Of a stretch of DNA of 11,453 nucleotides, positions 5,955 to 11,453 are shown in pieces. The notes beneath the pieces are model-generated. The model did not search any database. It saw nothing but the letters and a program-made list of their open reading frames with translations, and had not been told where the DNA came from. The first letter of the stretch is position 1. Every line of letters starts with the position of its first letter. The translations under genes were made by a program, and so were the position numbers. The stretch is from the NCBI GenBank assembly GCA_012510295.1, contig JAAZID010000045.1, positions 1 through 11,453 on the forward strand. Direction: 5' to 3'. Source of the DNA: Methanomicrobiales archaeon (GTDB lineage: Archaea; Halobacteriota; Methanomicrobia; Methanomicrobiales; Methanoculleaceae).

Positions 5955-6544
5955 TGAAAGCAGGTCTTCTCTTCTCGGGAGGGAAAGATAGCGCGCTGGC
6001 GGCGATCATGCTTGCGCGCGATTACGACGTGGAGTTGAATACCTGCGTCTTTGACCCCGGTCGGGAGGTTCCGGCAGTGGAGGCCGCGGCCGCCGCCCTG
6101 AACCTCCCCCATCGTATACAGGTGCTTGGACGCGACCTCCTCGAAGAGGCTGTCGACCTGCTTATATCGTGCGGGTATCCGAATGACGCGATCAGCATGG
6201 TCCACCGGGTGGCCCTCAAAGCCCTTGCGGCTGAATACCCGGTTATCGGCGACGGCACCCGTCGGGACGATCGCGTTCCCCGGATCGAGCGATCCATGGT
6301 GCAGCACCTGGAGACGACCACCGGTTGCTCGTATGTCAGGCCACTGCTTGGCTACGGAAAACCGGAGGTGGAGCGTCTTTCCGGGAGGCTGCTTGTGGTG
6401 CGGTATGGAGAGACGGGGAGCATTGGAAACGGCGACTACGAACGGGAGATCCGGGGTGCTATCCGTGCCCGCGGTATCGATCCGGCGTCGTACTTCCCTT
6501 CCCACCACGTGCAATCACTGGTGGTCGGCAGGAAGGAGACCTGA
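5954..6544 (+). CDS. PP-loop ATPase, DUF7411-like, in ribosomal operon
   Basis: This 196-residue protein begins with a PP-loop nucleotide-binding motif (LLFSGGKDSALAA, SGGKDS at residues 8-13), the signature of ATP pyrophosphatases that adenylate a substrate, such as tRNA thiolases and asparagine or GMP synthetases. Further conserved-looking blocks are VIGDGTRRDDRVPR (97-110), YVRPLLGYGK (127-136) and YGETGSIGNGDYEREIRGAI (151-170). There is no THUMP, zinc-finger or CxxC motif, so it is not a plain ThiI or TtuA/Ncs6 enzyme. I believe it corresponds to the archaeal family recently labelled DUF7411, but I cannot verify this. The start shares a base with the preceding stop codon (TAATG), so translation is likely coupled. 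Location between PDCD5 and rpl39e argues for RNA or ribosome modification as the role; the substrate is unknown. Confidence 0.8.
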   Translation: MKAGLLFSGGKDSALAAIMLARDYDVELNTCVFDPGREVPAVEAAAAALNLPHRIQVLGRDLLEEAVDLLISCGYPNDAISMVHRVALKALAAEYPVIGDGTRRDDRVPRIERSMVQHLETTTGCSYVRPLLGYGKPEVERLSGRLLVVRYGETGSIGNGDYEREIRGAIRARGIDPASYFPSHHVQSLVVGRKET

Positions 6545-6564
6545 AATATTTGCGAGAGTGAGTT

Positions 6565-6717
6565 ATGAGCAAGTTGATGAAGGGCCGGAAGATCCGGCTG
6601 GCAAAGGCATGCGAGCAGAACCGCCGCGTGCCGGCATGGGTGATGATCAGGACGAAACGCGCGGTTGCGTCGCATCCGAAGAGACGCAACTGGCGGCGGA
6701 GTACCTTAAAGGTGTAG
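6565..6717 (+). CDS. rpl39e: 50S ribosomal protein L39e
   Basis: This is a tiny, very basic 50-residue protein that in archaeal and eukaryotic ribosomes lines part of the nascent-peptide exit tunnel. The sequence opens [20 protein letters not shown] and continues with the conserved [12 protein letters not shown] and [13 protein letters not shown] ending, matching the roughly 51-residue family. It lies 20 bp after the PP-loop gene and 4 bp before rpl31e. The upstream GAGAGTGAG (6554-6562) is a fair Shine-Dalgarno. The frame is short and easily missed by length cut-offs, but the match is unambiguous. Confidence 0.96.
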   Translation: MSKLMKGRKIRLAKACEQNRRVPAWVMIRTKRAVASHPKRRNWRRSTLKV

Positions 6718-6721
6718 GGTT

Positions 6722-6985
6722 ATGGCAGAGGCACTGAAGGAACATATCTATATTATACCTCTCCGTGAGGTGAAGCGTGCGCCCCGGTGGAAGAGGGGTA
6801 ACACCGCTATCAAGGACATCCGGGCGTTTCTCGAGCGGCACATGAAGAGCGAGGACGTCAAACTGGACCAGAGCATCAACGAGAAGGTCTGGGAGAACGG
6901 CAGTGGGAAGCCCCCGCGAAAGATTCGCGTCCGCGCGATGAAGTTCGAGGACGGGCAGGTCCAGGCCGAGCTCGCTGAGGAGTGA
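6722..6985 (+). CDS. rpl31e: 50S ribosomal protein L31e
   Basis: This 87-residue large-subunit protein sits near the exit-tunnel rim in archaeal and eukaryotic ribosomes. Family landmarks are [20 protein letters not shown] at the N-terminus, [20 protein letters not shown], then the [20 protein letters not shown] signature and the acidic C-terminus LAEE. It begins 4 bp after the rpl39e stop, with GGTG and AGGG at the end of rpl39e acting as the ribosome-binding region. It ends one base before the eif6 start. Complete and typical. Confidence 0.97.
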   Translation: MAEALKEHIYIIPLREVKRAPRWKRGNTAIKDIRAFLERHMKSEDVKLDQSINEKVWENGSGKPPRKIRVRAMKFEDGQVQAELAEE

Positions 6986-6986
6986 A

Positions 6987-7649
6987 ATGACAGGGACGAT
7001 CGATCTTTTGGGTGATCCAAACATCGGCGTGTACGCCCGCGTCTTTGAGGATGTGGCGGTCGTATACCCGGGAGCGCCCCGGGAGTTCACCGAAGCCCTT
7101 GAAGAAGAGCTCGGTATCGGGATCGTCTTCACCTCCATACAGGGGAGCGCCATCATCGGTTCGCTCGTTTCAGGGAACAGCCAGGGCCTGGTCGTCAGCG
7201 GCCTTGCCACATCCGATGAGGTGGCTGCCCTTGAGGATTACCGGGACGTTCTCCTGCTTGAGGGGTCCATGAACGCGGCCGGTAACGTCATCCTCGCAAA
7301 CGACTGTGTCGCCGCTGTCCACCCTGACATGGAGATCGACGTCGCTGAAGAGATCGGGTCGTTCCTCTCGGTGCCAGTAGTCAGGCTCTCGCTTGGAGGC
7401 ATCAAGACCGTCGGCATGGCCGGGTACGCAACGAACCAGGGGATCCTTGTTCACCCGAGAACCACCGAAGCGGAGATCGCCGCCCTTGAGAAGGTCGTCG
7501 CCCTTCCCGTCGGCCTCGGATCGGTGAACATGGGTAGCGGTCTCGTCGGCACCGGTGTCCTTGCGAACAGCAAGGGATATATTGCAGGATCCTTTACGAG
7601 CGGGTTTGAGCTTGGACGAATAGAAGAAGTCTTTGGGTTTTTGGAGTGA
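6987..7649 (+). CDS. eif6: Translation initiation factor aIF6
   Basis: aIF6 binds the 50S subunit at its 30S-facing surface, preventing premature subunit joining, and takes part in 50S biogenesis. The 220-residue length fits the five-fold pseudosymmetric pentein barrel of the family, and the repeat is visible as recurring strand-loop units: [75 protein letters not shown] and [20 protein letters not shown]. The ATG is one base after the rpl31e stop, and GAGGAGTGA across that stop is a strong Shine-Dalgarno at close spacing. Downstream, LX begins 7 bp later. The position between L31e and LX is a conserved archaeal order. Confidence 0.97.
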   Translation: MTGTIDLLGDPNIGVYARVFEDVAVVYPGAPREFTEALEEELGIGIVFTSIQGSAIIGSLVSGNSQGLVVSGLATSDEVAALEDYRDVLLLEGSMNAAGNVILANDCVAAVHPDMEIDVAEEIGSFLSVPVVRLSLGGIKTVGMAGYATNQGILVHPRTTEAEIAALEKVVALPVGLGSVNMGSGLVGTGVLANSKGYIAGSFTSGFELGRIEEVFGFLE

Positions 7650-7656
7650 GTGAGTC

Positions 7657-7848
7657 ATGGAGAACCAGACGTTTGAAGTTGTGGGCGCGTGTATGATCAA
7701 GAACGAGTGGAAGCCCTACCGGAAGGTAGTCGCAGCCCCGAACGAAAATCAGGCAAGAGAGCGGATTTTCGCTGATATCGGGAGCAAGCACCGCCTGAAG
7801 AGAAGTTATATCACCATCGAATCAGTTAACGTAGTAGCTGGTGAATAA
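7657..7848 (+). CDS. rpl18a: 50S ribosomal protein L18Ae (LX, L20e family)
   Basis: This 63-residue protein is the short archaeal LX version of eukaryotic L18a/L20e, a large-subunit ribosomal protein. It shows the expected FEVVGACMIKNEWKPYRKVV start, an ENQARERIFADIGSKHRLKR helix and the closing ITIESVNVV strand. GGAGTGAG, overlapping the eif6 stop, serves as Shine-Dalgarno. The 3' end contains GGTGA, which is the likely ribosome-binding site for pfdA, so the pair is probably translationally coupled. Length is normal for the archaeal form, about one third of the eukaryotic protein. Confidence 0.93.
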   Translation: MENQTFEVVGACMIKNEWKPYRKVVAAPNENQARERIFADIGSKHRLKRSYITIESVNVVAGE

Positions 7849-7849
7849 C

Positions 7850-8296
7850 GTGGAACAGGTAGATCCTCGCGAGATACAGAGCCTCCAGATGTACTTGAAC
7901 GAGTACGGGCAGCAGATAGAGATCATGACGCAGCAACTCGGCATGATCGAGCAGCAGCGCCTTGAATCTACCGCTGCGATCGAGTCTATCCGGGCAATTC
8001 AGGAGAATGAGGATGGGATTGCCCTCCTCCCGATCGGGGGCGGCGTATTTCTCAGGGCGAAGGTTCTCGACGCCGGCCACTTCCTGGTGAACATCGGGGC
8101 TGACGTCTCTGTGGAACAGGCGAGTGCTGATGCGGTGGAGTATCTTGAGGATCGGATAACAGAACTTGAAGCGCTGGGCAAGAAAGTTGCAGGTTCCATC
8201 GAGCAGTTGCAGGGTCAGACAACGCAGATCTCGCGGCGCCTTGAAGCTGCCTACCAGGTGGCCCGGCAGGCCCAGGCAGGTCAGAGCAGATCCTGA
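7850..8296 (+). CDS. pfdA: Prefoldin alpha subunit
   Basis: Prefoldin is the hexameric (two alpha, four beta) jellyfish-shaped chaperone that captures unfolded chains and hands them to the group II chaperonin. The 148-residue protein has the alpha-subunit pattern. It comprises an N-terminal coiled-coil helix (VDPREIQSLQMYLNEYGQQI, then MTQQLGMIEQQR), a central beta-hairpin region with LLPIGGGVFLRAKVLDAGHF and LVNIGADVSVEQ, and a C-terminal coiled-coil helix (AVEYLEDRITELEALGKKV and onward). I prefer GTG at 7850, since GGTGA (7840-7844) lies 5 nt upstream. A GTG at 7841 would overlap rpl18a by 8 nt and add three residues. The TGA shares a base with the ftsY ATG. Confidence 0.94.
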   Translation: MEQVDPREIQSLQMYLNEYGQQIEIMTQQLGMIEQQRLESTAAIESIRAIQENEDGIALLPIGGGVFLRAKVLDAGHFLVNIGADVSVEQASADAVEYLEDRITELEALGKKVAGSIEQLQGQTTQISRRLEAAYQVARQAQAGQSRS

Positions 8297-9375
8297 TGTT
8301 TAGTTCTTTAAAGAAAAAACTTCAGAATATACGGACGAAATTCACCTCGAATATCGAGGAGGTTGTCGGAGCCGAGGTAGATCCACCGGAAGCGGAGGCT
8401 CTGCCGGCCCCCTCCGGGGTTGAAGATGATTTTGCAGTCGAGCGGTCTTCCCCGGCCCCACCTCCCCCCGGGGAGCGGGAGGAACCTACGTTCATCAACA
8501 AGGTAAAGGTTCTGATCCGGGACCGCGAACTCCTCCTTGAGGCGAAGGATATCGAGGAACCGCTCTTCGAACTTGAGATGGTTCTCCTCGAAAACGACGT
8601 CGCTCTCCCGGTCACCGATGAGATCATCGCCCGAATGCGTGGTGACCTCGTGGGCCGGCACAAAAAGATCGGTTCATCGGTCGACAAACTGGTTGAGTCC
8701 ACCCTCCGGTCGGCGCTCTGCGGTGTTCTCGGTGACGGCCTCGACCTCCCCGCCTACATACGGGAGAGCGAACGCCCTGTGAAGATCCTCTTCACCGGCG
8801 TGAACGGGACCGGGAAGACGACGACCGTCGCAAAAGTCGGTCATTACCTCCAGGAAAACGGTTTTTCAGTCGTGATCGGCGCAGGAGATACGTTCCGCGC
8901 AGGGGCGATCGAGCAGATAGCGACTCATGCCGATCGCCTCGGGATCAAGGTGATCCAGCACCAGGCAGGCGCTGACCCCTCCGCTGTCCTCTTTGATGCC
9001 GTCCAGTATGCGAAAGCGCATGACATCGACGTTGTCCTCGCCGATACCGCCGGCCGGTTCCACAACCGGGCAAACCTCATGAACCAGCTCGAGAAGATCC
9101 GGCGGGTTATGAAGCCCGACCTCGTCGTCTACGTCGATGAGGCGGTGGCGGGGAATGACGCCGTCATCAGGGCGGACGAGTTCAACCGTGCGGTCGGCAC
9201 CGACGCGGTCGTCCTGACGAAGGCAGACATGGACCCCAAGGGTGGCGCTGCCATATCGATCGCGCATACCGTTGGAAAACCGATCCTCTTTCTCGGGACC
9301 GGGCAGGGATACGATGATATCCTGCCGTTTGAGCCCCGCGTCGTGGTGGATGAACTTCTGGGAGGTGAGGCCTGA
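8296..9375 (+). CDS. ftsY: Signal recognition particle receptor FtsY
   Basis: FtsY is the SRP receptor GTPase that docks SRP-ribosome complexes at the membrane. The 359-residue protein starts with a basic amphipathic helix ([16 protein letters not shown]), then a short acidic and proline-rich A-region (about 20-65), followed by the N helical domain (about 65-155). The G domain carries all motifs: [10 protein letters not shown] (168-177), DTFRAGA (198-204), DTAGR (250-254), TKAD (308-311) and GTGQGYDD (334-341). No transmembrane segment is seen, so membrane binding is peripheral. Its start codon overlaps the pfdA stop by one base and its stop overlaps the srp54 start by one base, so the two SRP GTPases are translated in tandem. 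Distinguished from Srp54 by the lack of a methionine-rich M domain. Confidence 0.97.
   Translation: MFSSLKKKLQNIRTKFTSNIEEVVGAEVDPPEAEALPAPSGVEDDFAVERSSPAPPPPGEREEPTFINKVKVLIRDRELLLEAKDIEEPLFELEMVLLENDVALPVTDEIIARMRGDLVGRHKKIGSSVDKLVESTLRSALCGVLGDGLDLPAYIRESERPVKILFTGVNGTGKTTTVAKVGHYLQENGFSVVIGAGDTFRAGAIEQIATHADRLGIKVIQHQAGADPSAVLFDAVQYAKAHDIDVVLADTAGRFHNRANLMNQLEKIRRVMKPDLVVYVDEAVAGNDAVIRADEFNRAVGTDAVVLTKADMDPKGGAAISIAHTVGKPILFLGTGQGYDDILPFEPRVVVDELLGGEA
9361..9368 (+). promoter_or_regulatory. Full-length Shine-Dalgarno for srp54 within ftsY
   Basis: GGAGGTGA is a complete complement to the archaeal 16S 3' tail and stands 6 nt before the srp54 ATG, encoded in the last codons of ftsY (Gly-Gly-Glu). 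It is one of the strongest ribosome-binding sites in the window and implies efficient, partly independent initiation on srp54 in addition to coupling through the shared ATGA-like junction. Confidence 0.85.
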
Positions 9376-10703
9376 TGCTCGATAACCTCGGTGCGTCGCT
9401 CAAGGATGCGGTCAAGAAACTCGCCGGCAAGACGGTGATCGACCGGGCGGCGGTCGATGAGCTGGTGCGCGACCTGCAGCGGGCGCTCCTCTCCGCCGAC
9501 GTCAACGTCAAACTCGTGATGCAGCTCTCGCAGGCGATCAAACAGCGTGCCCTCGACGAGGAACCCCCGAAAGGAATGGGAGCACGAGAGCATGTCCTCA
9601 GGATCGTCTACCAGGAGCTCGTCCACCTGATGGGAACGCCGGGAGCGGTGACACTCGGTCCACAGACGATCCTGATGGCCGGGCTCCAGGGGAGCGGGAA
9701 GACCACGACGACAGCAAAGCTCGCCCGTTTCTTCCAGAGAAAGGGGCTCCGCGTCGGTGTGATCTGCGCCGATACATTCCGGCCGGGTGCGTATGATCAG
9801 CTAAAGACTCTCTGCGACCGGATCAGCGTTCCCTGCTACGGCGACCCGAAGGAGCCCGATGCTCTTACGATCGTCAGGGAGGGACTGCCCCGGTATCGTA
9901 AGCTCTACGAGGTGATCATCATCGATACCCAGGGGCGGCACGCCCTTGAGGAACACTTGATCGAGGAGATCATCAATATCAACGAGATGTCACACGCCGA
10001 TCACCGATGGCTCGTGATCGATGCGGCGCTCGGGCAGCAGGCGAGCGAACAGGCCCGCCGGTTCCACGAGGCGATCGGGATCGACGGTGTCCTCATCACC
10101 AAGATGGACGGCACCGCGAAGGGCGGAGGCGCTCTCTCAGCCGTCGCCGAGACGCAGAGCGGGATCGTCTTCATCGGGAGCGGTGAGACGATCGAGGATC
10201 TCGAGCGGTTCGAACCGGACGGATTTATATCTCGCCTGCTCGGGATGGGCGACTTAAAGGCGCTTGTCGAGCGGGCGGAAGAGGCGATATCGGTCGAGGA
10301 TGTCGACGTCAACGCCATGCTCAAGGGCAAGTTCACGCTCCGGGATATGTACAAGCAGCTCGAGGCGGTGAACAAGATGGGGCCCCTGAAGCAGATCATG
10401 AGCATGCTCCCCCTCGGCGGCATGGAGATCCCCGACGATGTCTATGATGTCACCAGCACCAAGATGGCGCGCTATAAGGTGATCATGGACTCGATGACAT
10501 CCCCGGAGCTCGATGACCCCGGGATCATCGGGAGCTCACGGATCCACCGTATCGCCCGGGGTGCCGGGGCGGCACCCGAGGATGTCCGGGAGCTCATAAA
10601 ATACTACAAGACAATGCAACGCGCCTTAAAAGGCATGCGGGGCATGGGCGGCGGCAAGTTCAACATGCAGCGCATGATGAAGAAGTTCGGCAGGACCCAG
10701 TGA
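9375..10703 (+). CDS. srp54: Signal recognition particle protein Srp54 (Ffh)
   Basis: Srp54 binds signal sequences and 7S RNA and pairs with FtsY as twin GTPases in co-translational membrane targeting. The 442-residue protein has an N domain (about 1-90; [12 protein letters not shown]), a G domain with [11 protein letters not shown] (103-113), DTFRPGA (133-139), TKMD (242-245) and GSGE (268-271), and an M domain (about 293-442). The M domain contains [20 protein letters not shown], the RNA-binding [11 protein letters not shown] (388-398) and a methionine-rich end ([19 protein letters not shown]). An oddity is that the G3 motif reads DTQGR (184-188, codon CAG at 9930-9932) where the family normally has DTAGR. 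The start is well fixed by GGAGGTGA (9361-9368) 6 nt upstream, inside the 3' end of ftsY. Confidence 0.97.
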   Translation: MLDNLGASLKDAVKKLAGKTVIDRAAVDELVRDLQRALLSADVNVKLVMQLSQAIKQRALDEEPPKGMGAREHVLRIVYQELVHLMGTPGAVTLGPQTILMAGLQGSGKTTTTAKLARFFQRKGLRVGVICADTFRPGAYDQLKTLCDRISVPCYGDPKEPDALTIVREGLPRYRKLYEVIIIDTQGRHALEEHLIEEIININEMSHADHRWLVIDAALGQQASEQARRFHEAIGIDGVLITKMDGTAKGGGALSAVAETQSGIVFIGSGETIEDLERFEPDGFISRLLGMGDLKALVERAEEAISVEDVDVNAMLKGKFTLRDMYKQLEAVNKMGPLKQIMSMLPLGGMEIPDDVYDVTSTKMARYKVIMDSMTSPELDDPGIIGSSRIHRIARGAGAAPEDVRELIKYYKTMQRALKGMRGMGGGKFNMQRMMKKFGRTQ

Positions 10704-10704
10704 G

Positions 10705-11286
10705 ATGAAGCGGTTTGCCGTCGTGGGGCACCGTGCCGCAACGAGCGGCACGTTCAGCCTCAACGATCTCCCGGGGAGCGCCGGGAGGATGGATATCCTC
10801 TGCCGGTGCGTCAACTCCTCGTTCTTCCTCTCCCACGACCTCCGGCGCGACGTCGAGTGCTACCTCATACTCTACGGTGAGCCCGACCCGCCAAAGACCA
10901 TCCTCTTCTCGGGGAGCACTCTCCGCCATCTCTCGCCCGATGAGCGGAGCAGCGCCGCCCTGATCAAGAAGGCTCTCTCGATCCCCTGCGGGGACGAGTT
11001 CCGGGAGTCGACCCCGGGGGTCTCCGTCCGTCGCGGCGGGCTCGCACGGTTCCTCTCCGAGATACCGTTTGCGGTCCTCGATGAGGCGGGGGAGGATATC
11101 AGGAGTGCATCAACGCTGCCTGATGCCTACCTCCTCTCCGACCACCAGAACTTCGCCGGGGAGGAAGAGGAGATGCTCGAAGGGCTTGAACGCTACTCGG
11201 TCGGGCCGCTCTCGCTGCACGCCGATCACACTATCACCGTCCTCTTAAACGAGATGGACCGGAGGGAATCTGGATGGAGATCATAG
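10705..11286 (+). CDS. trmY: tRNA (pseudouridine(54)-N1)-methyltransferase TrmY
   Basis: TrmY is a SPOUT-fold, SAM-dependent enzyme that N1-methylates pseudouridine 54 in the T-loop of archaeal tRNA, giving m1Psi (taking the place of ribothymidine). The 193-residue protein shows the family start MKRFAVVGHRAATSGTFSLN, then GRMDILCRCVNSSFFLSHDLR, and the trefoil-knot C-terminus: YLLSDHQNFAGEEEEMLEGL and VGPLSLHADHTITVLLNEMD. The LHADH segment near residues 171-175 is characteristic of TrmY. The ATG is one base after the srp54 stop. Its 3' end overlaps pus10, whose product makes its substrate. Confidence 0.95.
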   Translation: MKRFAVVGHRAATSGTFSLNDLPGSAGRMDILCRCVNSSFFLSHDLRRDVECYLILYGEPDPPKTILFSGSTLRHLSPDERSSAALIKKALSIPCGDEFRESTPGVSVRRGGLARFLSEIPFAVLDEAGEDIRSASTLPDAYLLSDHQNFAGEEEEMLEGLERYSVGPLSLHADHTITVLLNEMDRRESGWRS

Positions 11287-11453
11287 AAGAGGTAGAAGCG
11301 ATCCTTGGATACGGCGATACCTGCAACCACTGTCTCGGTCGGTTCTTCGGCAAACGGTCGTTTGGCCTGACGAACGATGAACGGGGGAGATCGCTACGGA
11401 TCGCGCACGAGATTGCGACGAACAGACCGCACGAGGAACCGGCACCTGAATCC
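11274..11453 (+). CDS. pus10: tRNA pseudouridine synthase Pus10, N-terminal fragment
   Basis: Only the first 60 codons lie in the window. Archaeal Pus10 isomerises uridine 54 and uridine 55 of tRNA to pseudouridine. The visible part holds the N-terminal zinc-type motif DTCNHCLGRFFGKRSFGLTN (Cys17 and Cys20) and NDERGRSLRIAHEIA, matching the CxxCLGR---GK start typical of the family. The catalytic domain lies beyond the window edge and cannot be checked. Start choice is supported by GGAGG (11261-11265) 8 nt upstream inside trmY; the genes overlap by 13 nt in different frames. Identification depends on a short region but is helped by the trmY neighbour. Confidence 0.88.
   Translation, partial: MEIIEEVEAILGYGDTCNHCLGRFFGKRSFGLTNDERGRSLRIAHEIATNRPHEEPAPES

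Noticed and set aside
5870..6514. 214-codon minus-strand open frame opposite the PP-loop gene
   Set aside because: The opposite strand has clear PP-loop motifs and a coupled start; this frame shows no coherent domain.
6542..6551. GAAATATTTG as an internal TATA box for rpl39e
   Set aside because: Normal spacing would place transcription start around 6571, inside the rpl39e coding sequence, and the element is mostly the PP-loop stop region. An internal promoter is not supported.
7641..7655. GAGTGAGTGAG tandem repeat between eif6 and LX
   Set aside because: It is a short run combining the eif6 stop codon and a Shine-Dalgarno sequence. It is too short to be a meaningful repeat.
1..11453. Defence system, prophage, integrated element, CRISPR array or tRNA/rRNA genes
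   Set aside because: No integrase, transposase, repeat-spacer pattern, inverted-repeat boundary, cloverleaf or rRNA-like stretch was seen. The window reads as conserved housekeeping DNA.

Overview
The window looks like a chromosomal core segment from a high-GC methanogenic archaeon. Three features point to Methanomicrobiales, with a Methanoculleus-like relative as my best guess. First, archaeal or eukaryotic-type proteins dominate: S19e, L39e, L31e, L18Ae/LX, aIF6, prefoldin alpha, PDCD5-like, Rpp21-type RNase P protein, TrmY, Pus10 and Srp54. Second, start regions combine TATA-like boxes with strong GGAGGTGA-type Shine-Dalgarno sequences. Third, a bacterial-type exonuclease VII is present. 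The genus is inference from overall look and gene order, not from a search. No rRNA, tRNA, CRISPR array, insertion sequence or phage gene was seen, and coding density is very high.

Layout. Positions 1-140 hold the 3' end of a DUF371-like gene on the plus strand. It converges on a minus-strand xseB-xseA pair (147-1563; both subunits of exonuclease VII, 17-nt overlap). A 42-bp divergent intergenic region at 1564-1605 separates xseA from a TIM-barrel sugar-phosphate isomerase/epimerase-like gene (1606-2430). A 96-bp AT-rich promoter region follows, containing a 20-codon in-frame upstream ORF. It leads to a CNNM/CBS/CorC membrane protein (2527-3807), which is joined to purN (3819-4451). From there to the right end every gene is on the plus strand and tightly packed: rnp4 and a YhbY/CRM protein (4521-5095), then a long translation cluster.

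The translation cluster starts from a clear TATA box at about 5084-5097. Its order is rps19e, PDCD5-like, PP-loop ATPase, rpl39e, rpl31e, eif6, rpl18a/LX, pfdA, ftsY, srp54, trmY, pus10 (truncated by the window edge). Most junctions are a few bases or a 1-13 nt overlap (rps19e to the PDCD5-like gene has 19 bp), so co-transcription and translational coupling are likely.

The functions fit together as ribosome manufacture and use. The cluster encodes 50S and 30S proteins plus the 50S anti-association and biogenesis factor aIF6. Prefoldin receives nascent chains, and the two SRP GTPases (Srp54 and its receptor FtsY) deliver membrane-protein ribosomes. tRNA maturation enzymes sit at both ends: RNase P subunit Rnp4 upstream, and Pus10 with TrmY (successive steps to N1-methylpseudouridine 54) downstream. 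I found no convincing undescribed system. The best leads are a non-canonical DTQGR G3 motif in Srp54, the uncharacterised PP-loop ATPase inside the ribosomal operon, the upstream ORF abutting the CNNM gene, and the bacterial-type exonuclease VII.
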